This document shows, one piece after another, positions 35,654 through 44,600 of a DNA stretch of 64,000 bases. The notes under the pieces are model-generated. The model searched no databases and was not told the origin of the DNA. It was given only the letters and a program-made list of their open reading frames with translations. This stretch comes from Paenibacillus_AB sp036577625 (GTDB lineage Bacteria > Bacillota > Bacilli > Paenibacillales > NBRC-103111). Position 1 is the stretch's first letter. Each line of letters starts with the position of its first letter. Location: assembly GCF_036577625.1 (NCBI RefSeq), contig NZ_JARBDC010000038.1, positions 62,001 to 126,000 of the forward strand. The letters are read 5' to 3'. The translations under genes and the position numbers were made by a program.

Positions 35654-36957
35654 CGCCCACTCGGTAAACTAATATATTTTAGAGGATTGTCATATTGTCC
35701 GTCTTTCAAAACACCAAAATGCAAATGAATTCCCGTCGACCTTCCTGTGCTTCCCATGATACCAATGACCGTACCAGCTTTAATTTGTTTCCTTACAGAT
35801 ATACCGCTTTCGATACTCTTAAGATGACCGTAGACAGTTGTAACTCCGCTATCGTGTCGAATATATACAGCATTTCCGTATCCACTAACTTCACCTGCCA
35901 CGGTAACCTCACCATCCGCCACGGCAAAGATTGGCTGGGGGCGGTCATCCATTTTACCGTCAACGATCGGTCTGCCAATATCGAGCCCGTTGTGGAAATC
36001 AATCTGGCCAGTAAAGGGGTCAACTCTTTTATAGAATCCAGAAGTTATTCGAGTCGAGATGGTCGGCCAGATCCAATTCCCCGATCCTGTCGAAGGATGA
36101 TCACCCCACCAATCGTCCCCTCCAGTAATGGAACCATAGATTCCTTCATATCCGTCTAAATAATTGGCTTTGTTTACCCGGACTGTGTCTACTAACAATT
36201 TAAAATCTTGATGCGTGAATTTTAATCTTTTGAGAGTGTTATCGAACTTGGAAAAATCAGTCTCGGAGATTCGATTGTCTAAAACCCATACGGTTGATTC
36301 CGATGTATCATCGCCTGACGAACTCGATGAGAACTCCTGACGATATGTAAAGGTTTCGATCCTATTCCACGCATGTGCTTTTGTAATCAATTGTTTATCC
36401 ACGTCCCAACTTGACTCAGAAACTTCCTCCCTCGGTTCATTCTCACCTTCCACATAGGTTCTCGTAACTGTGCGAGTATAATAATGGTCGGTGAAAGTCT
36501 CCATTTCAATATCAGGTTTTAGACTACTGATAAGTTTATTCGGATCTATTTCCCATAGTTTTTTCTTTTCTTTTAGTATTCTCTGGTTATCAATAAATTG
36601 AACTAGCATTTGTGGAGGCCGATATTCTGCATATTCCGAAGAGTTCATAATTGCAGCCTCATATTCGGCTCTCAATTGATCTGGCGTTTTGGGGGAGCCA
36701 CTTTTGCTAGAAAACCATCCGAAAAACGGAAATACGTACATCAAAGCTCCCCCGACAAATACGATAATCAAAAGTATCAAAAAACCTTTTAGACCGAACG
36801 CGCCGGCAACAGCCAATAACATCTTACCAACCAGCGCGATACCTTTTCCAATTGCGATAAGCGCCTTTTTCCCAAGTTTAATTAATAATTTTCGAATCTG
36901 CTTCTTTGCATAGTTTTTTGCCAATGCTTTGGCTTTATTGGTGACCGCAGAACTCAT
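35650..36957 (-). CDS. M23 (LytM-type) peptidase of the type IV secretion system
   Basis: A 435-residue protein. Residues 1-45 are a basic amphipathic stretch, 58-80 a transmembrane helix, and about 300-430 a zinc peptidase domain with HNGLDIG (metal-binding H and D) and HLHFGV near the end. These peptidases cut the cell wall to let the conjugation channel through and take the VirB1 role in Gram-positive systems. Most such proteins also have a glucosaminidase or NlpC domain; here only M23 is seen. It is coupled by ATGA overlap to the VirB6-like gene upstream. Confidence 0.88.
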   Translation of the reverse strand: MSSAVTNKAKALAKNYAKKQIRKLLIKLGKKALIAIGKGIALVGKMLLAVAGAFGLKGFLILLIIVFVGGALMYVFPFFGWFSSKSGSPKTPDQLRAEYEAAIMNSSEYAEYRPPQMLVQFIDNQRILKEKKKLWEIDPNKLISSLKPDIEMETFTDHYYTRTVTRTYVEGENEPREEVSESSWDVDKQLITKAHAWNRIETFTYRQEFSSSSSGDDTSESTVWVLDNRISETDFSKFDNTLKRLKFTHQDFKLLVDTVRVNKANYLDGYEGIYGSITGGDDWWGDHPSTGSGNWIWPTISTRITSGFYKRVDPFTGQIDFHNGLDIGRPIVDGKMDDRPQPIFAVADGEVTVAGEVSGYGNAVYIRHDSGVTTVYGHLKSIESGISVRKQIKAGTVIGIMGSTGRSTGIHLHFGVLKDGQYDNPLKYISLPSGR

Positions 36958-39038
36958 ACGATATCACCAGTAAAGTCCTTAGAGGCAACTGATTTCTTCC
37001 TCCGGATGTCAACGTGATTCATCGGATTCCGCTCGATAAAGCTCATTGGATTAATAGTTTTGCCATCATATTTAACGTTATTTCCTTCAGAGTCGAAGGA
37101 GAATGCAGGCTTTTCCTCCTCGACATCTCTTCCGGCAATTGTCTTAATCGTAGTTGCAGGTTTAAGTCTAAAAATGCCATCTTGCTTGCTAACATGGTAT
37201 TCTTTTATTGCTTGCTGTCCTTTTGCTAATGAAATGTTACCTCTGCCAACGTTTGAAATTCGCTCGTATTCACCATTCTCTGCTTTTCGTGCAAGCCAGG
37301 AACCGTCTTGTGTTTCGACCGTATAAATTTGTTCTCCTTCAGCAAACGACCCTGCAGAACTTGTTATGCCACTAAATTTACTTGTCGCAAAATCAGCCCC
37401 TAGATCATAGCCGCCGCGGCCAAACATCATCGCCCCAACAACGCCGCCTGCTTGTTCAGCTGCAGCTCGACGATAAATTGGATCATTGGTGAATTGTTTA
37501 GAAGAAACAACGGTTCGACCGGCACCGACAATTCCGCTTGCAACACCAACCATTTTTCTTTGAAAAGGTTTGAGCTCTTTGCCATCGTTTTCTAAATCAG
37601 TAATCATTGTTTGGTATGAGTCCTTAGTTTTGTTCATCCATCGACTGCCAAGTCCATAAGCACCCGATCCCATTCGAAAACCGGCCGAGTCCCCAACCGA
37701 GGCAAACCCCTCAGCGAATGCGGTTTGTCCCATCACACCAAGCCCGACGCCAGCGGAAGAACCCGACATCCGCATGAAACCTCTGCCAAATCCAGAAGCA
37801 ATCGTGGCGAACCCCTGTAAACGAGCTTGATGAGCGGACCTCGCAGGAGACATAGAATAGGATCCTTCTGTACGAGGTCGATAATTTACAGCCCCGCCAT
37901 ACTGTTCCCGTGGTCTAACATGTCCTTCGTCCCCTCCCGATGTATTTGCATATCCGCCAGCGTTTCGGGAACGGATCATGGAGCTGCCTTCCCGGATGCC
38001 CGAACTAATGTCCTTGTATGCTCGTGCAGCATGGAATATTGCCCCAGCCCCCGCTAAAGTGCCAGCAGTTGCAATCATTCCAGCATTTTGACTCGTTGCG
38101 CCAAGAGCAAATCGTATTGACTCTGAAATGGGAATGAACATGGCCAGAGCCATTATTAATTGCAACCAGCTGATATCCTTGCTTTTGAATAACCAGAAGA
38201 ACAACCAAAACAATGCCGCATGAATGAACTGAGACATGATTTGTGCCCAAAGTTCCTTCATGCAATGACCAGTAATTCCTTTTAACATCGGGAAAAACAT
38301 GGTTCCTATCCATATGGGGGAAAGAATAATGAGTGCTGAGATCATTAGTAATCTCTGCATGTAAAAGGCTTCGAACCAAATCGAAATCCCGATACTAAAA
38401 AAGTTCACGATTAATTTTTTCAGGCCGTTCATCTCTTTTGCCAAATCACTAACCGTTATCCTTTCGCCGGCTCCAGTTACATTGCCTATGAGATCAGCAC
38501 CGTAATCCGATAAATTTAAGGGCATTCGAATATCGCGATCGAGAAGGGAGACACCCATTGCGTTCAGTTGAAAAAACAGACCTACAATTGTGAAAAAATT
38601 CATGAAAAGCAGAAGGGCGGTGGTGGTTCGTATTCCAACATCGATCACATTTACTTTTAAAGTTGATGATAATGGTGACAGCGAATACTGGACAAACAAT
38701 TTAACCAGGGCGGCAACAAAGAAACTACCGACGAAGATGCTGAAGATTGTATACCCGCGAAAAATAGCATTATTGAATTCTTCCTTCTCATACAGTCCCC
38801 AGTATTTTGCCTTACAGTTATCGCCATTGTTGTCACAAGACAAATGTTCTTGGAACACATGTTTGGCTGGCTCACTGATTCCCAAAAAGGGGGAGAGGAT
38901 ATTATCAAAAAGAGTTACAAAAATGTCCACGTACCACGGGTCATCTTCATCATTTGCTGCTAGTGCCACTGATGGGGTGAAAATCGAAAAGACAATGACG
39001 ACCAGGAAAATTACTGCCAGCTTTTTTCTGTTCTTCAT
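36954..39038 (-). CDS. VirB6/TrbL-like polytopic membrane protein
   Basis: A 694-residue protein with a signal peptide (LAVIFLVVIVFSIFTPSVALA), about 6-7 transmembrane helices between residues 90 and 340 (for example FSIFVGSFFVAALVKLFV and LLMISALIILSPIWIGTMFF), and a long Gly/Ser-rich cytoplasmic or outer tail. This pattern matches VirB6/TrbL channel proteins of Gram-positive type IV secretion systems. ATG 39038 is preferred to the GTG at 39047 because AAGGGG lies 8 nt upstream. It follows VirB4 by 12 nt. Confidence 0.78.
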   Translation of the reverse strand: MKNRKKLAVIFLVVIVFSIFTPSVALAANDEDDPWYVDIFVTLFDNILSPFLGISEPAKHVFQEHLSCDNNGDNCKAKYWGLYEKEEFNNAIFRGYTIFSIFVGSFFVAALVKLFVQYSLSPLSSTLKVNVIDVGIRTTTALLLFMNFFTIVGLFFQLNAMGVSLLDRDIRMPLNLSDYGADLIGNVTGAGERITVSDLAKEMNGLKKLIVNFFSIGISIWFEAFYMQRLLMISALIILSPIWIGTMFFPMLKGITGHCMKELWAQIMSQFIHAALFWLFFWLFKSKDISWLQLIMALAMFIPISESIRFALGATSQNAGMIATAGTLAGAGAIFHAARAYKDISSGIREGSSMIRSRNAGGYANTSGGDEGHVRPREQYGGAVNYRPRTEGSYSMSPARSAHQARLQGFATIASGFGRGFMRMSGSSAGVGLGVMGQTAFAEGFASVGDSAGFRMGSGAYGLGSRWMNKTKDSYQTMITDLENDGKELKPFQRKMVGVASGIVGAGRTVVSSKQFTNDPIYRRAAAEQAGGVVGAMMFGRGGYDLGADFATSKFSGITSSAGSFAEGEQIYTVETQDGSWLARKAENGEYERISNVGRGNISLAKGQQAIKEYHVSKQDGIFRLKPATTIKTIAGRDVEEEKPAFSFDSEGNNVKYDGKTINPMSFIERNPMNHVDIRRKKSVASKDFTGDIV

Positions 39039-39050
39039 AGGTTTCACCCC

Positions 39051-41156
39051 TTAGCCGGCTTCTCGTTCAGGGTACAAGCCGTTTCTGGCTAAGTACTCGG
39101 GATCCGTATCAATAAATTTCCGTATTTCATCCGATACCGTAACTTTTATGAAAGCACTGGATCCTCCGACCCTAAGAATACCTTCGCCTCTGCTCTCATC
39201 TTCTTCCGATTCTGGAGGTCGTCTACATATAATCTCGAGCTCACCTTCAGAGAAATTAAAGATGGACTTAAGCTTTTCTTTTTCTTCCTTCGAAATGGAG
39301 CCAATTCGTAGAAACAGGCCACTAGTTGCATTTTTGACGACAGCAACGCCGTCCTCATCGTCAAGGAATGGAGCTAAATCCTGAGTAATAATATCGATGC
39401 CGCCGTTATATTTCCGACTGCGGCGAGCAAGCTCCTCTACAAACTGCATTCCGCCAGGAACTCTTTTCAATCGCCAGCCTTCCTCAGCTTTAATCCTTTT
39501 GCGATATCTTCTCAGAGATGGACGCTTAATAAAATATTCCCAGCCAAGCATCATGATCGTGTGCATGACCAGTTCATAAATATCAGAGCCTTCAACACTT
39601 TTAATATTGAAGTTGACCCACGGAATACTGTCGAAAATATCATCGACGTTTCTATCTTTCCCAAACGAAGTTTGTCCATCAAATAGTTTGCCGTCGGGTT
39701 TATCTCTCAAATACCCTCGGAGCACTTTTAACAAGCGTTTTGCGTCAGAATCTGTAATCTCTCCAAAGGTTAAGGTATCCAAGTTATAATCGCTCGTGCA
39801 ATTGATAAGAATTTGCATATAAATATCCGTTAACGTAAACTCCGGTTTCCGGACTCGCTTATATTGAATTTCACCATTCGGAAGTCGAACGGGAGTTTTT
39901 TCTTTTTCATATAGGGACTCAGGATCTTCGGTAATCCCTTTTTTAGTTATGACGTCCGAGATTGCCTGTTTCAAAATTGCCTTTTCTTCAGCCAATAAGC
40001 CGTCCAGTCCTTCTGATTTGCCCATTAGCTTATCGTAGAATTTAATTAACTGACCTTGCTTTGTTCCAATCGGAACGACTACTTTCGTTATTCTCCGTCC
40101 ATCTTTCAGCGTTACGTCAATTTCTTCTTCCGTCATGGCGCAAACATTCAGGCAAACATCTCCGCCTTCTCGGACCTCGACCTCAGCTCCCCCCATTAGA
40201 ACGCAAATCGGGCCCATTTCTCCGTCCGGATCGATACTGAATATTTTTTGTCCAAGCAGGCGCTGACAGCTTGAAATATATTTATTTGCGAAAGATTTAC
40301 CAGACCCTGAAGCCCCTACTATCAAGCTTGAGTAATTATCCAGATAGGGAGCGAAAACGTTTAGGAATTCCATCGTAAATGTGTGTTGATTAACACCCAA
40401 AGGCACGCCGCCCGAAAAAGGAATCCTGGAAGAATAAAATGGACTTGCTGCTACGATGGCGGTTCTATCAAAAAATCGGCGGTCAACAGAATCCGTTAGC
40501 CGGTTATTGCCAATCGGAAGGGATGATAACCAGCCGTCGCGCTGACGATTGTATAATGTCCTCAGATTGTGGTCATTTCCAATTAAATCGTCTTGAATCA
40601 ACATGCCGATCTGGTCCAACGTTTTTTCATCTGGAGCGAATATGGTAAGGACCAGTGTTCCTAGAAGTCCATCATTATAACCATCTGAAATTTCCTCAAG
40701 CAATCGATGGGCATTGTCCATCGATTTTTCGGCTTCACGAGCTTCGATGTCATTCCCGCTTCGACGCATTTGAATCAGGCGCGCACCCTCGTCCGTTGAA
40801 GCCTGCTTATACTTCTTTATGGCTTGACTTTTGGTTAATTTGGTATGATAAAACGTTACATTAAGAGCTCCGGCGCGGTAAAGGGAATCGAGAGCCCCTG
40901 TAATGAGATTGGTATCACCAAAGTCCAAAATAAAGGACCGAAAACAATATTCCGATCCCCCGCGGTCGCATTGGTAGCCACGATCCTTAGGATGTCGAGG
41001 AATATGATGTCCGTTCAAGCCGATTACATCGAGCAGTTCAAGGCGTTTAACATCAAAATCTTTATCTTCATCTGGCAAAGTAGAAAGATCCAATGCATTA
41101 TTGCCTTGGGTATTTTTATTGCTTTTAAAACTAAGTAGTTTTTTCAGAATCTTCAT
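39051..41156 (-). CDS. virB4: VirB4-type conjugation ATPase
   Basis: A 701-residue ATPase. Walker A is GASGSGKS (281-288), the Walker B region is GGIDIITQDL near 605, and TTLTFGEITD and KRVPGGMQF fall in the ATPase core. The first 220 residues match the middle part of VirB4 proteins (RSFILDFGD...NVTFYHTKLTKSQAIKKYKQ), so the usual N-terminal part is short; a separate upstream gene seems to carry it. VirB4 energises channel assembly and substrate transfer. ATG 41156 has GAGGAGGAG upstream and overlaps the preceding gene by 26 nt. Confidence 0.9.
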   Translation of the reverse strand: MKILKKLLSFKSNKNTQGNNALDLSTLPDEDKDFDVKRLELLDVIGLNGHHIPRHPKDRGYQCDRGGSEYCFRSFILDFGDTNLITGALDSLYRAGALNVTFYHTKLTKSQAIKKYKQASTDEGARLIQMRRSGNDIEAREAEKSMDNAHRLLEEISDGYNDGLLGTLVLTIFAPDEKTLDQIGMLIQDDLIGNDHNLRTLYNRQRDGWLSSLPIGNNRLTDSVDRRFFDRTAIVAASPFYSSRIPFSGGVPLGVNQHTFTMEFLNVFAPYLDNYSSLIVGASGSGKSFANKYISSCQRLLGQKIFSIDPDGEMGPICVLMGGAEVEVREGGDVCLNVCAMTEEEIDVTLKDGRRITKVVVPIGTKQGQLIKFYDKLMGKSEGLDGLLAEEKAILKQAISDVITKKGITEDPESLYEKEKTPVRLPNGEIQYKRVRKPEFTLTDIYMQILINCTSDYNLDTLTFGEITDSDAKRLLKVLRGYLRDKPDGKLFDGQTSFGKDRNVDDIFDSIPWVNFNIKSVEGSDIYELVMHTIMMLGWEYFIKRPSLRRYRKRIKAEEGWRLKRVPGGMQFVEELARRSRKYNGGIDIITQDLAPFLDDEDGVAVVKNATSGLFLRIGSISKEEKEKLKSIFNFSEGELEIICRRPPESEEDESRGEGILRVGGSSAFIKVTVSDEIRKFIDTDPEYLARNGLYPEREAG

Positions 41157-42024
41157 TGGTCTCCTCCTCTAAGTACCGGTACGAATTTCTTGAGTAATCG
41201 CTATTCACAAAAGGGGAGAGGATGCCTTCTTTCTCCATAAGTGTTCGAAAATGTTGCAGACTTCCGTTTTGTTTATTGAGAGCAAAGTAGATGGCTTCAT
41301 ACAGATCAACTTCGGAACATATCTTGCAACGTCCGCCCATTCGTTTGTAATTCATACGAATGTTCCCCGCGAGTCGACCAAACTCATTTCGAGCTTTCAG
41401 AACAATCGATTGTTCGTCCAGTCCGTTTAAATGTTTATCCGAATATTTTAAAGGGACGATAAAGTAACGTTGGTAATCAAACTCATCGACGGTTTGCTGC
41501 CATTGCCGCATAAACGGAAAAAATATCCCTTGTGCAAATCGTTGGGATGTTGGATCAAGATCAGGAAATGCCTCTTCATACGGTTTTAGCTGATCGCCCA
41601 AATCAATCGGACGGGAAGAAATATGAGTTGCCGTACCTACTTCACGTCCAGGGCCAAGTGTCAAAGAAGCGATAAGATGTTCATAGGCATTATCCGTTTC
41701 CTGCTGCTCAGCAAATGAACGAAGTAAATAATTGATAGGCTCGCACTTTACCGCTCCGACGAAAGTCCGGACTCCTTTTTTATCCTCCTTCAACTCAATG
41801 AGGTCACCGTGGAAAGCCTTGATACCAAGTAGTTCCTTCAGTGTGATTTTCAATTCAATGTCTGGTTTTTTATCATCGACAGTCTCTTTTTTCTTCTTTT
41901 TTTTATCACCATATTTTACAAGCCAGGGAAGGAGAGGCTTATCAAAAATCATGCAGTACAACATCCAACCAACAAAGCCTAACCCGATGTACATGAAAAT
42001 ATCCCAAATCCATTGTTGATTCAT
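41131..42024 (-). CDS. Membrane-anchored VirB4 N-terminal-like protein
   Basis: A 297-residue protein with a single N-terminal transmembrane helix (IFMYIGLGFVGWMLYCMIF), a lysine-rich linker (KKKKKKET) and a soluble domain. LIELKEDKKGVRTFVGAVKC, NYLLRSFAEQQETDNAYEHL and HISSRPIDLGDQLKPYEE are the order seen at the N-terminus of CagE/TrbE/VirB4 proteins. It lies between PrgI and VirB4 and overlaps both. I therefore read it as a VirB4 part encoded separately, which would anchor the ATPase at the membrane. A separate accessory family is the alternative. Confidence 0.62.
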   Translation of the reverse strand: MNQQWIWDIFMYIGLGFVGWMLYCMIFDKPLLPWLVKYGDKKKKKKETVDDKKPDIELKITLKELLGIKAFHGDLIELKEDKKGVRTFVGAVKCEPINYLLRSFAEQQETDNAYEHLIASLTLGPGREVGTATHISSRPIDLGDQLKPYEEAFPDLDPTSQRFAQGIFFPFMRQWQQTVDEFDYQRYFIVPLKYSDKHLNGLDEQSIVLKARNEFGRLAGNIRMNYKRMGGRCKICSEVDLYEAIYFALNKQNGSLQHFRTLMEKEGILSPFVNSDYSRNSYRYLEEETNEDSEKTT

Positions 42025-42329
42025 TAACGTTTCCTCCAGACGCCTGCTTGTGTGGAGTTATGGCGAAAATAATAGAAAAGGTGACGGTCCATGTAGTAGC
42101 CCGTCTGCGGATTTTTAATCAGCGCAAAATAGAGAAACGGCGACCAAATAGGGAGTAATACAAAGATCAAGATTATCATTCCGAAAAAACCCAAACTATC
42201 ACTGTAAAGGGTCTGCAGTAGTTGAACATAGACGATACCGGCCACTGCTATATAAGCTACTTGGCGATAGGAGAGATTCTTAACCGTTTTCCTTTCTTTT
42301 TCCGTATCAAATGGCATTATGGCCTTCAC
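42024..42329 (-). CDS. PrgI/VirB3-like membrane protein
   Basis: A 101-residue protein with two adjacent transmembrane helices (VAYIAVAGIVYVQLLQTLY and FGMIILIFVLLPIWSPFLYF) and a basic, aromatic C-terminus (MDRHLFYYFRH). This is the layout of the PrgI family, the Gram-positive counterpart of VirB3, which always lies before VirB4. GTG 42329 follows AGGAGGGCGATATA. The stop shares one base with the next start (TAATG). Confidence 0.85.
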   Translation of the reverse strand: MKAIMPFDTEKERKTVKNLSYRQVAYIAVAGIVYVQLLQTLYSDSLGFFGMIILIFVLLPIWSPFLYFALIKNPQTGYYMDRHLFYYFRHNSTQAGVWRKR

Positions 42330-42389
42330 TATATCGCCCTCCTTAATTAAATACCCCCCTCCAAAATGGTGGGGGGCAAGTAGCTGCGA

Positions 42390-42836
42390 CTACAGGTGAT
42401 AAGTAATATTTGATGATCCTGACGGCGTAATGTACGGCACAGAAACGTCGGATGCAGATTTTTGCGAATCTTGGATAATCCAGTTGGCGAGAGCCGGTGC
42501 TTTTGCGATTCCATAAATCGAAATCCCTGCACAAACGACAGCACTTATTCCGATTGCTCGCTTCGAAGCGTTCCCAAGGCTCATCCCGACGATAATGAAG
42601 CCGATTATTATGCACGCGACTACGATTAATGCACCAATGATTCGTATCTTCCAGATAAGACTTTCAATGGTGTCGTTGATATCCTCGACGGTTCCGGTGC
42701 CGTTATCACCGCCGATAGTCGGTATTGTTTGGTTATCTGCGTATGCCGCGTTTGTAAAAGCGAAGAAAAGTAGAAGAGCGACCGATACACCGATGATCGC
42801 CGGCATTACGCGATTAATTGGGCGAATAAGATTCAT
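42390..42836 (-). CDS. VirB2/TrbC-like pilin-type protein
   Basis: A 148-residue protein with a signal peptide (AIIGVSVALLLFFAFTNAAYA, cleaved near AYA-DN) and two further hydrophobic helices (IRIIGALIVVACIIIGFIIV, and AIGISAVVCAGISIYGIA). This signal-plus-two-helices plan is that of VirB2/TrbC pilins. It is the first gene of the secretion operon. ATG 42836 is preceded by AAAGGAGACAA; earlier in-frame ATGs lie close to the leader hairpin. The C-terminus is longer than in typical VirB2 and unassigned. Confidence 0.7.
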   Translation of the reverse strand: MNLIRPINRVMPAIIGVSVALLLFFAFTNAAYADNQTIPTIGGDNGTGTVEDINDTIESLIWKIRIIGALIVVACIIIGFIIVGMSLGNASKRAIGISAVVCAGISIYGIAKAPALANWIIQDSQKSASDVSVPYITPSGSSNITYHL

Positions 42837-42929
42837 GTTTGTCTCCTTTCCGATTAACTCACATATTTGAGAAGTAGCGTTCACAAATGATTCATACGAT
42901 TTTAACCCCCTTCTTAGCGAAAACAAAAA

Positions 42930-42966
42930 GACGCAAATAGAACCCCGTTAGGGTTTTATTTGCGTC
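42930..42966 (-). terminator. Leader terminator hairpin E (GCGAAGGACGC family)
   Basis: Minus strand: GATCGCGAAG then GACGCAAATA...TATTTGCGTC with inner AACCC/GGGTT, then TTTTTG. It lies 94 nt before the VirB2-like start and 33 nt after a promoter, in the 5' leader of the secretion operon. Confidence 0.87.
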
Positions 42967-42998
42967 CTTCGCGATCAAACGTATTAATTTCTATCCAT

Positions 42999-43028
42999 AT
43001 TCTACATGATTAGCTCCGCGCTTGACAA
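42999..43028 (-). promoter_or_regulatory. Sigma-A promoter of the type IV secretion operon
   Basis: Minus strand TTGTCA (43028-43023), an 18-nt spacer and TAGAAT (43004-42999). The -35 overlaps a TTGACA on the plus strand (43022-43027), so a divergent promoter for the gene at 43109 may share it. Confidence 0.72.
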
Positions 43029-43108
43029 GCATCAAATATCACCGCTTTACATATCTTGGAGTTTGATTTATGATTATGAGAAAGTAAGGAAAAGTAAGGA
43101 GGTTTCAG

Positions 43109-43606
43109 ATGCGATACTTAATTGGTGTTGTAATTGCAGCTTTTATTGTTTCCGCATATATGTTCATCCCTGAAATAAATGAGTGGCTTATTACTATTGG
43201 GCTTTTCGAGGATAAAGAATCTTATCGCGAACCGATCTGGATATATTTCTACATGGTCATTTTTATTACAGTCGCATTAGCCGCATTTATCGGCGTCGGC
43301 ATATTCGCAGGAATTGCAGTTTACGGAAGTTCGTGGAAGAGGGCCGTAGAGCGGGCGAAAAGGAAATCGAAAGCTGCATATGGCGTAACGTTTTTATATT
43401 ACTTGTTCCTAGACAAAAAATACTATTCCAATTTTGGTCAGGATATTCGGAGTTACCCAATGAGAGTCGTAGAGCATTACGAAAAAATGAACAATATAAC
43501 AGGTTATGCGGATTCGGCAAATAAAAACCAGTACGTTCTTGATCATTATGAAGAATATCGCACGAGACTTGGATGGCCACACATTTCGATGGATCATCAT
43601 TTATGA
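43109..43606 (+). CDS. Two-helix membrane protein, unknown function
   Basis: A 165-residue protein with two transmembrane segments (LIGVVIAAFIVSAYMF, and FYMVIFITVALAAFIGVGIFAGIAV) and a basic cytoplasmic part (RAVERAKRKSK). ATG 43109 has AAGGAGG 7 nt upstream. It is divergent from the secretion operon and precedes a small soluble gene by 27 nt. I do not recognise a family. A role in plasmid maintenance or surface exclusion is possible from position only. Confidence 0.7.
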   Translation: MRYLIGVVIAAFIVSAYMFIPEINEWLITIGLFEDKESYREPIWIYFYMVIFITVALAAFIGVGIFAGIAVYGSSWKRAVERAKRKSKAAYGVTFLYYLFLDKKYYSNFGQDIRSYPMRVVEHYEKMNNITGYADSANKNQYVLDHYEEYRTRLGWPHISMDHHL

Positions 43607-43633
43607 AATGAATTCGCGAAGGAGTGAAAAAAA

Positions 43634-43957
43634 TTGCCGAATGAAAAAGGGTGGCTGACGAAAGAGGAAGCTTATGCTACTGGTTTGCCGATATTTATGA
43701 AGACGAACAGCATGAAACCGGGACATTGGACACATAAACCGTACGGTCACGCAGTGCTTTTGACTAAGACTCGCTGCGAACAACTTAAAATGCCTACGAT
43801 ACGAGATGGGAGAGAGGCTCCGTCTGCATATCGGTATGCGCAAGGTGCGGCTAGTAGATACCGTTACGTGCCGCTGTACGATCGGACAAGCTTCTTTGAG
43901 TCAGGGGAGTTGCCGTACAGCATATTGCAAGATGACGAGATTATGGGTAATCGATAG
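43634..43957 (+). CDS. Hypothetical 107-residue protein
   Basis: A small soluble protein starting at TTG 43634 with GAAGGAGTG upstream. It is rich in basic and aromatic residues (WTHKPYGHAVLLTKTRCEQL, RYAQGAASRYRYVPLYDRTS) and shows no motif I recognise. It probably forms an operon with the membrane protein at 43109. It ends 58 nt before a two-way terminator. Confidence 0.6.
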   Translation: MPNEKGWLTKEEAYATGLPIFMKTNSMKPGHWTHKPYGHAVLLTKTRCEQLKMPTIRDGREAPSAYRYAQGAASRYRYVPLYDRTSFFESGELPYSILQDDEIMGNR

Positions 43958-44015
43958 TTCTATCGCACGACAATAACTGGATATTTTAAACACTTGTATC
44001 CACTATACACAAAAA

Positions 44016-44043
44016 GGACGCTTTGGACGTAAATCAAGCGTCC
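44016..44043. terminator. Bidirectional terminator with a GGACGC stem
   Basis: GGACGCTT and AAGCGTCC form an 8-bp stem with AAAAA before and TTTT after, so it can stop transcription on both strands between the convergent genes at 43634 and 44082. Its stem is related to the leader hairpins but it lacks the GCGAAG box. Confidence 0.8.
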
Positions 44044-44081
44044 TTTTGTTATAACTGACGCAGCCTTCCCACGAACTAATG

Positions 44082-44600
44082 CTATTCCTTCCGATATATC
44101 TCAATCCGTAACTCGAGTTCCTGTTCCTCTAATTCAAGATTGCCAATAATCGCTCTGAGTCGTTTCATAATACGGTCAGGGGTACCAGACTCGTTGAATC
44201 TCATAATTGGGAAAGAAGATTTGTCCGAGATTGTGGTAGCCATCTGTGTAGTTGCCAAAGACGTTTCGCGCTGGGCTACGACCGCCGAAGAGTCTTCAAT
44301 TACTTGATATTCGGCATCTATGACCTCTAGGTCCGGAGTGATCCTCTTCCTACTTTGTTCCGGCCTCTGCTCCGAATGGATTTCGCGTGATCCAGCAAGA
44401 CCAAGAGCCTTTAAGTGGTAATAGAAATTTCCGACCGTAACTCCCCAAGTCTCACGAATCGTGTGGTCTGATGTTATGGTGCGCCAGAACTTTAGCAGTT
44501 CCCGACGAAGGTCTTTGTTTAGGTTTTTCCAATCTGTAAATGATAGGAGAGCCCCTTTATTTGAGTGAAAGAACTGTTGATCTTTCTCGCTTAGGTTCAT
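44082..44600 (-). CDS. Hypothetical HTH-like protein
   Basis: A 172-residue protein whose first 75 residues are helical with a helix-turn-helix-like part (IRETWGVTVGNFYYHLKALG). The C-terminus is another helical segment (LRAIIGNLELEEQELELRIE). It starts with ATGA overlap at the end of the AbrB-type gene, so the two are co-translated. I do not recognise a family. A DNA-binding regulator is likely. Confidence 0.6.
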   Translation of the reverse strand: MNLSEKDQQFFHSNKGALLSFTDWKNLNKDLRRELLKFWRTITSDHTIRETWGVTVGNFYYHLKALGLAGSREIHSEQRPEQSRKRITPDLEVIDAEYQVIEDSSAVVAQRETSLATTQMATTISDKSSFPIMRFNESGTPDRIMKRLRAIIGNLELEEQELELRIEIYRKE

